Source: Ipomoea triloba (Eukaryota; Streptophyta; Magnoliopsida; Solanales; Convolvulaceae). Taken from it: a stretch of 64,000 bases of DNA. Position 1 is the first letter of the stretch. The number at the start of each line of letters is the position of its first letter. Position numbers and translations under genes: made by a program. Shown piece by piece: positions 23,550 to 35,108 of this stretch. Location of the stretch: contig NC_044917.1 of assembly GCF_003576645.1 (NCBI RefSeq), forward strand, positions 19,401,033 through 19,465,032, in the 5' to 3' direction. The notes below the pieces were generated by a model that was given only the letters and a program-made list of their open reading frames with translations, made no database searches and had not been told where the DNA came from.

Positions 23550-24139
23550 TGGCACATTTGGTTCGTGGAATAGGCCTGGAATGGAATAGCATTCCCAGTA
23601 ATATGCCTATTTCGCTGTTTGGTAAAACTTTCTATTCCCAGGAACAACGTTATTGGGAATGACCTATTCCCCTTGCAAGGAGAATAGAGATTCCTAGCCC
23701 CCCCTAGGTATTAGGCTATTCCTGAGTCCTCAAGAATAACCTAATGTTGTTATTTCATATTTTATCCCTTGGCGCATTTTGGAGAAAGATCTTCTTTTTT
23801 TCCAAAACACTCCTATATTATTTTTTTTTAAAAAAAAACTTGTAACTAAGAACAATTAAGGCTCCTTAAATGAATGAGCTTTTGGCCCTTTAAGGCTTCC
23901 TCATCTTATTGTTAATTTCAAAAGAGAAGCAATGCTTCTCTTATATAGAGGAGCTCTAATGAGCTCTAATTTGTGTTTTAAAAATTATTATTATATATAT
24001 AATTTTGTTTTGTATTATTATTATTATTATTATTCTTTTTTTCTTATTATTGTTATTAATATTATTATAAGTTTTATTTTATTATTACATAATAATAATA
24101 ATAATATTAATATTAATAATAACATAAATGTCCTTATTA

Positions 24140-24200
<61 letters not shown>

Positions 24201-24408
24201 ATATTTTATAAGGGTATTTATGTCTTTTAAAACATATTTCATTTCTATTTCTCAAATCAACCAAACACTGTAATATAATTCCTAAAGTCTATTCTTTCCG
24301 CGAACCAAACAATAGAATACAATTCCTATTCTATTCTTTGCCTATTCCATTCCTTATGGAATAGAATTCCTACTACCTCAAAATTCATTCCGTGAACCAA
24401 ACGTGCTG
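23550..24408. mobile_element. PIF/Harbinger-like element with internal (TTA)n
   Basis: The left end TGGCACATTTGGTTCGTGG matches the reverse complement of the right end CAGCACGTTTGGTTCACGG. TAA flanks both sides (23547-23549 and 24409-24411). Sub-terminal GGAAT/ATTCC repeats (GGAATAG, TATTCC) recur near both ends. The middle (24015-24200) is an expanded TTA/ATT repeat, giving only a poly-Ile frame. No transposase is present. Confidence 0.7.
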
Positions 24409-24528
24409 TAAGCGTGTGATGGGGAATGGAGAAGATCAAGATTGCAATATTCAATTTGTCTCCATTGTATTTATAAGCGTAAAATGTGATAAACATAATT
24501 TGACAATTTTTGTTAAAAGGAAGTGTAA

Positions 24529-24570
24529 TTAATTATTATTATTATTATTATTATATAGATATTTGATATT

Positions 24571-24621
<51 letters not shown>
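24529..24621. repeat. (ATT)n and (AT)n microsatellites
   Basis: About eight ATT units, then after a short spacer about 50 bp of alternating AT. From there to 25504 I see only degenerate short repeats of a GGTTAA...GATAGTTGAA type (24650-24850) and no gene. Confidence 0.8.
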
Positions 24622-25975
24622 GATAATAAAATCAATATTTAAATAATACAGTTAGTAACCATGGGTTGTTAAAATTTGATAGTTAAAGGAGCATGTATGG
24701 TTAAAATATGATAGTTGAATGATCTTGGGTGGTTAACTTGGATCACAGATGGTAACAATTTGAAAGTCGAAGGACTAGAGGTGGTAATTTGAAAGTTTAG
24801 GACTAAACGTGGCTAAACCACTATACTCGGATGACCTTAGATGGTATTAACTCTTCATTAAATGGTGGAAAAAATTCTAAAAGGAGGATTAATTGTAACA
24901 AACAAATGAAAGACAATAAAGTAATGTAACAAAATTAGTTAAAAGAGCAAAACTAAATGTGACAATGCCATAATAGTCAATGACTAAAAGTGGAATTAGC
25001 TCTAAAAAAATGACTAAAGAGGAGTCTAACACACAAGCTCCCCTATATATTTTGTTCTCATATCGCTAGTGAAAAAAAAAAGTAGTCTTGTATGTGCAAC
25101 TCAAATCATCAGACTAGTCTACTAAATTTCGAGCACAGTTCACTTAGGTCATCAAGTTTATCAATATTGAACTATTTGGTTGATTTTATTATTGGGCTCA
25201 ATTTTATTGGCACTATCCAATAAGTTTTTTAGTCTTTTTGGTCATGGATCAAAGTATCAGAGTGCATTGTAGGCAACGAATGCATCCCTATTTTTCTCTT
25301 TAATTTATGTTTCTAACTTAAATTTATTTATATCTTTTCCTTTTTTTACATGATAGTGAATATACCTCAGTATACCCGAATTATATGTCAGAGGACTTGA
25401 CCGGAACCAACTATTCATGTACTTAGAAACCTTTCCCGACTTGATCTGACCTAGAGGGTGTATTGACCGACCTGACCTGAAGGACGTTGTTAATAAAATG
25501 GTTTTAGAATTAATTACACTTTTGGTCCTGTGACTATTGGGGTCCTATTAATTTGAGTACACGACTTTAAAAAGCAACAATTTAGTCTCCTGACTATCGA
25601 TTTTTTTACGCATTAGGTCCTGCCGGCTAAATCGCCGGTCAATTTCTGCCGAAAAAATGGAATGTCGTCTAAAAGGTTTTTTGTAGAGGGTAAATGGGTC
25701 ATTTGAAAATTTATAATTAGGGGAAAGATATTACCGGTTAGTAGTTAAAATAATCAAATTGATTTTACCCTAAATTTCATCCAATACGAAGAATAAAGCG
25801 AAGTAGAGCTCATCTTCTCTACTGTAATTCGTCTCTTACGCTGGGCAAAGAAAATTGAAGGGAAGCAAGGAAGTCGTCTCCTAGGAGTAGAGCGAGTAGA
25901 CTTCATCTTCTCCCACAATGAGTAAATCAGCATCTGCAAATGGAAGTACTTCTGTGCCTGCACAACTAAGTAAGT

Positions 25976-27520
25976 AACAAATTGTTTCTTAACCATTAAA
26001 ATGGTATGAAATTGATAGTGTATGAATAATTTTTTTTTTTGTGCGGACTGTTTTGTGTGGAGTATGTTTGTTGGCTCAGTTGTAGACCAAAAAAGGGAGT
26101 AAAGCATATCTAGGGTTTAGGTTTGTCCTGTGTTTTATATATGCATTGAATCTGTTATCTGGATTATGTCCATGGGGACCATTTTTGTTAGGGTTTAGGG
26201 CATGTGTTATTGTGTTGTGTTTTGTGGGGACCACAATACTTATACTTTTTTGAACATGTCATGTGCTTATTCTTGGATTAGGAACCATATATGTATTAAT
26301 GAGCACAAATGATGAGTGTAAAAAGGGTGTAATGTCGTTCCGCTGAGGATTGGGGCTATGGCACGAGATTGTGTGAATTACCAAACACTAGAGTATATGA
26401 ATTTATAGAATCCAAGCAACAAAGACTGAATGATGTAAAAGAAAGCAATTGATTAGGATGTAAAAAGTATGATAAAGGTATGGGCCAGATTAAGGGGATT
26501 GTAACCTTGATGTTCTAACAAACTCAGGATTAGGGAAAGAATAATTAACCAAGGGATATATGGGCAATGCACAAAAGAATTCAACTCAGCTACTTTCGTA
26601 ATCAACAAGAGAATTAGGCTAAGATTGCCCCACTGTCGTGATGCATCAATCATAACCTTAAGCACCTAAGCATTGTAAGCCCCCAAAATTACCTCTACTT
26701 TCATAGCAGGAAAATTAGGTTGAAATTGGTAAGGCTCGAGGTCTCCATCCAACTGTCGTTGTAATGAAACCCTCTCCTAGACTAGCAATTAATTGTGGCC
26801 ACAAACCAATAACTAGTGCAAAGAAATCCCCAAATCAACATAAACCCTAGGTAAAAGATTCAATCCCTTTATGCAATTAATCATAAATTGAACATCAAGA
26901 TTAACAATGGACCCCTAATCCAAACCCATAAGCGAACTACTCCCGCATGATGGGAGTAAACAACACAAAGCAATAATTAATAACCATAAACATTGCAAGA
27001 AAGTAATAAAGAAATAAGAGAACTTAACTGATAAAGAACAAATCCAATCTTCAATCTTTGATTCCACTCTTGAAATTAAATAATCTAATGTATCACTAAT
27101 CTAAACTATGCTAGGGAAATATAAACTAAAAGCTAGGGTTCAGAACTCTGTAAGGGAACCTCCCTTCAATTGTAGAGAATAGGTAGAATATATAGGAGAT
27201 AGATGGGCCTTGGCCCATTAGGAAACTTCTAATCCTTTTCCAGTTTGTATTCTTGTTTCCTTTCTTCCTTGTAATTCCCTTTTCTTCCAGAACTTGTCCA
27301 AAATGCTCCAAAATTCTTCCTCTGTAGTTCCTTGTAGATAATTCAACACTTGGACAATATAACACACACACAATTCCCAATTTTCACTAGGATAAGGGAA
27401 ATACAATTAAAATAAGGGGTGAATTATTGTATAAAATAGTAGATATCATGTATAACTTTAATGTATTGTATTAAGTGGGGACCACTTTGTTTAACTGTTG
27501 CATTTGAAAATGCTGGCTTT
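25976..27520. other. Transposase intron 1 with unidentified inserted DNA
   Basis: Between the exon 1 donor and a plausible acceptor (TTTACAG near 27520). From about 26330 to 27430 the composition changes: it includes TCGTTCCGCTGAGGATTGGG and many CAAC/AACC-rich stretches, looking like an inserted retroelement leader or LTR. I found no ends or target duplication. Confidence 0.35.
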
Positions 27521-28459
27521 ACAGGAAATGGAGTTGGCCCATTTTCAGTTTTCCTTTTCCATAATGGGATAATAAACTGGGTTGGTGAAATTAAATATTT
27601 GGGTGGTGATGTAGAAGTGTATGAGAGAATGGAAGCCAAGAAAGTGTGTCTAGATGTGTTGAAGGATAGGATAAAGAATTTAGGGTATTGTGTAGCAGGA
27701 GCCCTAATTTATTGTTATTGTGATGGTATATTGAAGTTATTGCAATCAGACAATGATGTAATAGCTATATTGAATGAGGACAACCCAGGTAATTGCTTGG
27801 AATTATGGGTTGATACAATGGATGGATTGGACTTGGTAGATGCAGAAATGGAAGTAGCTGAGGCAGATATGAGTGATGAGGAAAAATCTGTTGAGGTAGA
27901 GTGTTTGGGGGTAACTGAGCAGTGCAATGTAGGGGTTGAAGATGGCTTAGTTGGGGATGCAATAAGGGAGCCTAGAGTAGAAACACTTGCTGAAACAAAG
28001 AAAAACACATATAAGTTAGATGAAATACAGTACTCTAATGAGGACTCAGTTCTGGATTCTGAAAGTGAGGGTGAAGGTAAGTAGCCTATATTTAGGGCTC
28101 CAACTGACATGAAAGACCCCCAATTTTGTTTAGGCATGACCTTTGCATCAAAACAACAGCTTAGAGAAGCAGTGCAAAATTATGCTTTCAACAATGGCAA
28201 AGATATTAAGACACTAAAAAATGACAAGGACAGGGTGATTGTTAAGTGCACACAGCAGGGTTGCCCTTGGAGGATAGGTCTGAGGAAAGTCATTGGATCA
28301 CTGTCATGGAGGATTTTGAATATGACAGATGAACATGAAGGGTGTTCATGGGTTTGAGAGAATTCTATGGTCAAATCCACAGTTGTAGCTAAGAGGTGGG
28401 CAAAAGAATTAAAAGACCACCTAGATTGGATGATGAAAAAGTTTAAGGATAAGGTGTGC

Positions 28460-31400
28460 TGTAACACCCCGTATTTTCCTACCACCATTTTAAATATAAA
28501 TATTTAAAATAAAGGCCTATTTCCTTATTATTAATCATGGTAGTGTAATGATTATATATATAATTATTTTTCTATGGGCTATAGACAAACTATTTCTATA
28601 AATTACTATTTGAGCATTTAAATATTCTAAGCACATAATCTATATGATTTTTATTATAGGGCTATGGACCCAAGGAATTGTCCTAAGCTAAATTATATTT
28701 TATAACTACTCTTGACCCAACTAGCATAGTCCAATTATATAATTTTTCTATAAATGGTGTAGCCCAAAATAGTAGTATTTGCCCTACTATATATAAAATA
28801 TAATGTATGACCCCTTGGATGGCAGCTAAGATACTCCAACCCATTCCAGCCTCTGCCTCTCATCTCCCTCCCTCTCATCTCTTTCATCTAATGTCTACCA
28901 ACAATAATGGAAGTCTTAGCAAGCAACAATGGCGAACTCTAGCTAGCTAAGTGGACGGTGGTGGCTCCCTCAATGGAGAATGCATCACCAACGAACTCCA
29001 TGGATTCGTGTTGAGCAGCAGAGAGCAACGGGCGGCGTTGGTGTGGTTCCGGCGGTGCAAGGTGAAGGCGGCGGCGAAGCTTGTCAATGGCATTTTCCCC
29101 TTCCAGCGACGAAGTCCCTCGTTCCCGGCATCAGATGGCAAGAGCAGAGCAGCTTCACGACCTCGGACCTCTGCCCTTCTCTTCTCCTTCACGACAGTGG
29201 GCCTCGCTGGGCAGAGTACCAGCCTCCTCACCTTCCCTATTTTCCCGGCGAGCTCGTAGCAGCGGTGGAGGTGGTGGTAGCAAGCAACGGTCCTCCCTCG
29301 ACTGTTCTTGGTGACTGAGCGACGTCGAGCAACTCTGGTGAAGCTCTCCTCCGGCTCGGAAGATCTCCCTTCTTGCAACGACGGGAATTTCAGTAGCGGC
29401 GACGGTGAAGCTCCTTCAGCGACGCGTTGATCATGGCGGTCTGATCTTGTTTGGCATATTCAAGGAGCATTAGCATCAAGGTAATCCTAGACTAATTGTT
29501 AAGCTTAGGAATTGTTATTATTACTAATTAGTATGGTCATTAGCATGTTACTATGGATTATGGTTAATGGGTAATTATAGTAATTAGCGTTTTTACCTAA
29601 GGTTAATTATTATACTGATTAAAGAATGACTAGTTCATCGATTACCATTAATTATGAGGGATATGATTAATTGAAGGGGGTTATTACCTATTGATTGGAT
29701 TAGTTGGTCATTATTAAATGATAATCATATTATTATGATTCAAGTTATAGCTTGGGTAATGTTGACGTTATTAATGCCTAAGGATGGTCATAGTTCGATT
29801 AGTGATTAGTTATGGACTCTGGATAATGATTATAATGGGCCAATTAGGTCTATGAGTATCATTATTATTGGTAGTAGTTAGTGATCATATTAGATTACAT
29901 TAATTCTCAGGTTCATGATTATGGACTAGCTTATGAGATGAGCTTAGAGTTGGTGTTTGCTTTTGGATTAATACGCTTCAAGAGGTAACCATCATGTCTC
30001 ACTAAAACCTATTTTACACTCTTGATCTATGTATAATACTTGGTGATTTGGAATCCTGTAGAAATTTCTTGGTTTAGCCTTTGTTCTTGATGATTTGTGA
30101 TCTATTTTGATGGGTTATTGAACTTGTGTTCTTGATCCTTTCCATCTTGATGAGTATGAGCATTTATAGTTATGGATTCCATGTTTATTTGGCTTCTGAG
30201 ATATGTAATCTGGGCAATCTGATCATATTTTTGCATTCTAGAATGACTATTTCGTATTTTGATTCGAGTCTGGGAGTTGTGCGTTGGGATCACTCTTGCG
30301 GTGCACTCTAGCGGTATAATGTGTCCCGCTAGGGTCTTCCGCATGTGTGTAGCGGTGGGGGATGGCGGAGGGAGGTCTTCCGCCAAGGTTGTTCGCCTCC
30401 TTCTTGCGGAGGAGTGTGGCGGAACTAGGTTTTCCACCACTGAGTTCCGCCAGTTCAACTTGGATTCTGGTTCCAGTGGTTATTTTGTGATCTGAGGTCT
30501 TGTTGATTCATCTCTGATTCTGGAACTTATTTTGGATATTTTGCTGAGTATTTCACCTTAGTTCTCGAGTATTTATTCATGCCTTTGGTTCATTATCTTG
30601 GTCTATTGAGTTAGTATGGTTGGTTGAATTCTTGGTTATTACTCTGAGTATATGTTGTGTTCATAACCTGAGATGAGCACTGTGGGTGGATAATTCTAGG
30701 GGATGAGTCTGAGGTTAGATGCGGAGATGTGAGTCTTTTGAGTATCTTTTGGCTTGTTGAGGGTGAACTAACTATGGGCATCATTTGCCTCTGTGGGTTG
30801 GGCATCATTACCTCTGCGGTTTGGGCTTTTGCCTCTATGTATGGGCATCATTTGCCTCTGTGTATGGGCATTATTTGCCTCTGTGTATGGGCATCATTTG
30901 TCTCTGTGGTTTGGGTTTTTGCCTTTGTGGTTGGTTTTTATGCCTTCGTGCGCTAACCTTGGTTTGGTGGTTGGTATGGGGGTAGGTATTGTGGTTGGAG
31001 GGTATGGTTTGGTGTTTATCTATAGTATGATGTTTGTTTGGTTCCTTATGGTTCTTTAGTTGAGTTGTATCTCCGTTGTTATTCGTTATTCCTTGATATA
31101 TTGCGGTTTGGTGGTTTCTTTGTGAGTAATCTGTTGAGGTTATGATTCAGTTGGTATTCCGTTATAGACTTGTTGCCTTGTACATTCATATTGGATATTG
31201 ATTTTACTTGGAGAGTCCTTGATTTATGGCTTATTCAGCTTGTTGTTGTTGAGTCTCCGTTTTAACTAAAGAACAGTTCGTTGGTGTGTATATTCTATAC
31301 GGGTGTGTAAACCTATTTACAAACTTACTATATTATGTATGTTCTCACGAGTGTGAGTGGTGGTTGCTTAGCATTCTTTTGCTAATGGTTTTCTAAATGT

Positions 31401-31726
31401 TTTCCAGGTATGGAGTAGTCTAAGCCGTGAGCGCGCTAGAGCTATGTTATGCTTGCTTAGACTAGATAATGTTTTAGACTCCTTTCGGGCCTGTGTGCCT
31501 TTGTTTTGGATTATGTACCTTGACTAGTTTTGTTATAGTTATGTTTGAGGATTTTATGTTTTGTTTTTGGATAGCCTGTGCATCTAGGCTGTGTTTTACC
31601 TAGATGTGGCATGACACCTGATAAGTTTTAAATCGCTTCCGCTATAGTATGAGTAGTTGTTGAGATAAGCAGCTTTTATGTTTAAAGTTTTAGCTATCTC
31701 AGGTTGTGAAAAGTTGGGGTGTCACA
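28460..31726 (+). mobile_element. Solo LTR A of long gypsy family (3,267 bp)
   Basis: Starts TGTAACACCCCGTATTTTCC and ends GTTGGGGTGTCACA. It is flanked by TGTGC at 28455-28459 and 31727-31731, a 5-bp target duplication, and sits inside the MULE transposase. Its start matches the 3' LTR of the LARD-like element (50965, minus), and its end matches the other copies. Layout: AT-rich start, GC-rich block 28940-29450, splice-donor-like GAG|GTAACC at 29985, minisatellite 30775-30935, acceptor TTTTCCAG at 31407, then a conserved tail with TAAATCGCTTCCGCTAT. Open frames in the GC-rich block are not recognised. Confidence 0.88.
29985..31407 (+). other. Candidate intron inside LTR A
   Basis: Donor context CGCTTCAAGAG|GTAACC and acceptor context TTTTCCAG|GTATGGA. 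Both contexts recur in the LTRs of the LARD-like element at matching places (48776 to 47373 and 55124 to 53973, minus), and the acceptor recurs in fragments B and C. The span includes the 25-bp minisatellite. Splicing is inferred from conserved signals only. Confidence 0.5.
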
Positions 31727-33721
31727 TGTGCACTCAGGAAGGGTTTTAGCTTACAGGGCTATTTGGAAGGCAAAGAAGATAAGGAAATGTGATGAAGAAG
31801 ACAACTTCAAGAAGCTGTGGAGTTATTATGCAGAAATTGCAAAAACAAACCCAAAGGCAATCTGTATTGTCAAGGTGAGTGACTTCTGTGATCAAGCTGA
31901 CAATTCAAGATTTCTAAGAATGTATGTGTGTTGGGAAGCTAGCAAGATAGGATTTAAGCATGGTAGAGGGCTCATAGGTGTTGATGGATGTCACCTTAAG
32001 GCTGCAACTAGTGGTATGCTACTTACTGCTGTGACTGTGGATGCAAATGATAGTATATTTCCACTAGCATATGCTATTGTGGAAGGAGAAAAAAAGAGTC
32101 TTGAAGTTGGTTTCTACGACTCTTGAAGGATGATTTGGACATTATTGAGACAGTTGAGGATGCTATCTGCTTCATAAGTGATAAACAGAAAGGGTTGATT
32201 TCAGCTTTTTAGGATGTGTTACCTAATGTAGATCACAGGTTTTGTGTTCGACACTTGCATGCCAATATGAAGGTGGTAGGTTTCCAAGGTAAGGCATCGA
32301 AGGATTGTCTATGGGCTTGTGCTAGGGCTACAACTTTAAATGGTTTCAATACTGCTTTAAGCAAACTTAGGGGATTGGATGAAGATGCATACCAGTGGTT
32401 AGGTGATAAGAGTCCAAGTGAATGGTCTAGAGCATACTTCTCTACAAACTGCCATTGTGACATGTTAGTAAATAACATTTGTGAGTCTTGGAATGCATCT
32501 TTATTGGAGGCAAGGGACAAGCTAATAATAGAATGCCTAGAAGATATAAGGAAAATGTTGATGGGCAAATTGTTTGAGCAAAGATAGAAAGCAGCAGATT
32601 GGAAGGCTTTGATATGTCCTACAATTGTGAGAAAATTGAAGCAAATTGAGAAGGAGGCAGCAGGTTACTTGGCAACACAAATGTGACTTCTTCAAGTTTG
32701 AGGTTGGACAATTATATGGGGATCAACAAGAGGTTGACTTGGAAAGTAAAAAATGTTCTTGTAGGAAACGGGAGCTAACTGGCATTCCATGCAAACATGC
32801 CATATGTGCTATTTGGAAAAAGTTTGGGAGGGGTGCAGTGTTTGATTTTGTACACCCATGTTACTCAAAAGAAACCTATTTGAAGGTGTATAGGGGAAGT
32901 ATCAACCCCATATGGCAGGCCCTGCTGAGTGGCCTATGTGTGATAGAAATCCACCATTGCCACCTTTGTATATTGCCAAGGTATGTACTCATTGCTAAGT
33001 GTTTGATCTTTATGTAATTACTATATGATTCTTGATGTGTTTGATCTTGTTGCTATGCAAGGTTGGGAGGCCAAGGAAGCTAAGGAAAAAGTCAGCTGGT
33101 GAATTGACTCAAGATGGCATTTCAGTGTCCAGACAACATATTCAACTGCATTGCTTTCTATGAAGGGAAGCTGGGCATAATTTAAGAAATTGCCCATCTA
33201 ATCCAAATAAAAAGGTAAACTTTCAGATATTGTAGGATTATTATTTGTAACTTGTAATTTTTTGTAACTTATACTTTTTTTGTGTCAATTGAAGGCAAAG
33301 AAGAGAGTCATTTATTCCACCAAACAAATCCCCAACAACTTTCCTTCTACATCTGGACAGCAGGACCAAGGTGGATTTGGACAGCAGCACCATCAGGAGG
33401 ACCTACAAGCTGGATCTGGACATCAGCACCAGCAGGGGGACCTACAACAGATGACTTGAATAGCTCTACACAATAGTAACCTTCATTATCTGGACAGCAG
33501 CAACATCATGAGGATGATCACCCTTCATTATCTGGAGAGATGCAACAACATGATGACTTCAATGGCTCTACATAGCAGCAACATCATGATGACCATAATC
33601 AAGCCAAATCCAAATTGAATATCAGGCCATCAAACCGGAAAAAACCATATTACACAAGGAGCAAAACAACAATGAAGTCCAAGTTCTTTGGAAACAAGGC
33701 TGCCCCAATAGACATTGAATG

Positions 33722-34023
33722 ACTGCATTTAGTTTTGAATGTTTTTTGGAATGTTTAAACAAACTTTGGTGTAATTGGGAAATGCATGTTTTTTTACTGT
33801 GCTTTGATTGGTAGGGGGATTGTAAAACAGCCTTTTGGTAATGTGTTTTTGAACTTGATTACTCAGGAATGTAAACTGCCCATACTGTTTGGGTATTGTA
33901 AAGCAGCCTTCCAAAATGAATTGTAATGCAACATTTTGGTATTGAAATGTAATGCAGCCCTTTGGTAATGTTCTTTTGAACTTGCTTGTTATGTAAACTG
34001 CCCATACCATAATTCCTTTGGTA
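33722..34023 (+). other. MULE 3' flank
   Basis: Sequence after the transposase stop, with repeated GTAATGCAGCC/GTAAAGCAGCC and TTTTGGTAATG phrases. It is probably transposase 3' UTR. It stops abruptly where the LTR minisatellite begins. Confidence 0.5.
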
Positions 34024-34029
34024 TTGGGC

Positions 34030-34245
34030 ACTATTTGCCTCTGTGTATTTGGGCACGATTTGCCTCTATGTATTTGGGCACCGTTTGCCTCTGTGTACTT
34101 GAGGACCATTTGCCTCTGTGTATTGGAGGACTATTTGCCTCTGTGTATTTGGGCACTATTTGCCTCTGTGTATATTTGGGCACCATTTGCCTTTGTGTAT
34201 ATTTGGGCACCATTTGCCTTTATGATTCGGGCATTACTTGCCTCT
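34030..34245 (+). repeat. 25-bp LTR minisatellite in copy B
   Basis: The phrase ATTTGCCT recurs at 34033, 34058, 34083 (variant), 34108, 34133, 34158, 34185 and 34212, a 25-bp period that becomes 27. The unit is about TGTGTATTTGGGCACCATT plus TGCCTC. Related arrays occur at 30775-30935, 35720-35835, 47815-48025 (inverted) and 54420-54655 (inverted). Confidence 0.9.
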
Positions 34246-34622
34246 GTGAACTGAGTTTGGGTTTGATGATTGGTATGAGGAATAGTATGTTGGTTGGAGG
34301 GTAAGGGTTGGTGCTTATCCTTAGGTTGGGGTCTATTTAGTCTCTTACTTGATTCCTGAGTTGTATCATATGTCATTGGTTATTGATTATTCTTGGATAT
34401 ATTCTTGTTTGGTTGTTTCTTATGAGTATTCTATTAAATTCATGGTTCGGATGATATTCCGTTATAGACTTGTTGTCTTGTACATTTGATTGGATATTGG
34501 TATCGTTGGAAAGTCCTTGGTTTATATATTCATTCAGCGTATTGTTGTTGAGTATCCGCTTTAAATACTGAATAGTTCGTTGGTGTATATATTATATATG
34601 GGTGTGTAAACCTATTTACAAA

Positions 34623-34624
<2 letters not shown>

Positions 34625-34688
<64 letters not shown>
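34625..34688. repeat. (TA)n microsatellite
   Basis: About 64 bp of TA repeats inside LTR B, where LTR A has only a short TACTATATTATG stretch. This is a copy-specific expansion. Confidence 0.9.
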
Positions 34689-34690
<2 letters not shown>

Positions 34691-35108
34691 TACGCCCTTG
34701 CGGGTGTGAATGGTGGTTGCTTAGCAGTCTTTTGCTAATGGTTTCTTGTATGTTTTCTAGGTATGGAATAAGTCTAAGCGAGAGCGCGTTAGAGCTTATC
34801 TTTATGAGGCGGCTTAGACATAGTTGATGTTGTTTAGACTTTATGTTTTGGGCCTGTGTGCCAATGATGAGACTATATACTCTTGTTTAGATTTTGGATG
34901 TTTTGACAATGTTTGAGGATTTATATCTATGCAGTTTGGTTCAGTTTTTGGATAGCCTGTGCATCTAGGCCGTGCTTTTCTTACCTAGATGTGGCGTGAT
35001 ACCCCTTAGGTTATAAATCGCTTCCGCTATGTTATGTTTGATAGTTGAGATAGGCAGCTTTGTGTTAAAGTTTAGCTATCTCGGCTTGTGAAAGGTTGGG
35101 GTGTCACA

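Larger units (their letters stand above)
25505..33721 (+). mobile_element. MuDR-type MULE, 3' end lost
   Basis: The left side starts near 25505 with AATTAATTACACTTTTGGTC followed by paired GGTCCT segments, which looks like a MULE terminus. It leads into a transposase gene ending at 33721. No matching right terminus appears before the LTR fragment at 34024, so the right end was probably deleted. The element has been hit by a solo LTR (28460-31726) and has an expanded first intron. Confidence 0.7.
25918..33721 (+). pseudogene. MuDR-type transposase (MULE), interrupted
   Basis: Exon 1 is 25918-25969 (MSKSASANGSTSVPAQL, donor GTAAGT). A second exon from about 27525 carries an N-terminal PB1-like region (FSVFLFHNGIINWVGEIKYLGGDVEVY), an acidic linker, then at 28109-28357 the MuDR DNA-binding region (CTQQGCPWRIGLRK...DEHEGCSW). 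A TGA at 28356 and a solo LTR at 28460 break it. Beyond the LTR are the MULE catalytic blocks: GVDGCHLK (about 31980), DHRFCVRHLHAN (32225), NNICESWNASLLEAR (32472). A SWIM zinc finger CSCRKRELTGIPCKHAIC follows (about 32757-32812), and a zinc-knuckle-like region (about 33145-33200). Stops at 32125, 32211 and 32585 and several frame changes show it is dead. It would have catalysed cut-and-paste movement. Confidence 0.85.
34024..35108 (+). mobile_element. Truncated LTR B, same family as LTR A
   Basis: Begins within the family minisatellite and runs to the LTR end GTTGGGGTGTCACA at 35108. It retains the acceptor TTTTCTAG|GTATGGA (about 34760) and the conserved tail with TAAATCGCTTCCGCTAT. The 5' two thirds is missing. 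A (TA)n tract at about 34625-34687 expands a short AT stretch seen in other copies. Confidence 0.8.

Noticed and set aside
23932..24273. 113-codon frame rich in Ile and Asn
   Set aside because: Translation of the TTA/ATT microsatellite.
28947..29378. 143-codon minus-strand frame in LTR A
   Set aside because: Opposite to the LTR's sense, with an Arg-rich composition typical of GC-rich chance frames.
30729..31059. Hydrophobic frames that look like membrane proteins
   Set aside because: All frames across the 25-bp LTR minisatellite are open; the repeat, not selection, explains them. The same holds for 34018-34304 and 35317-35583.
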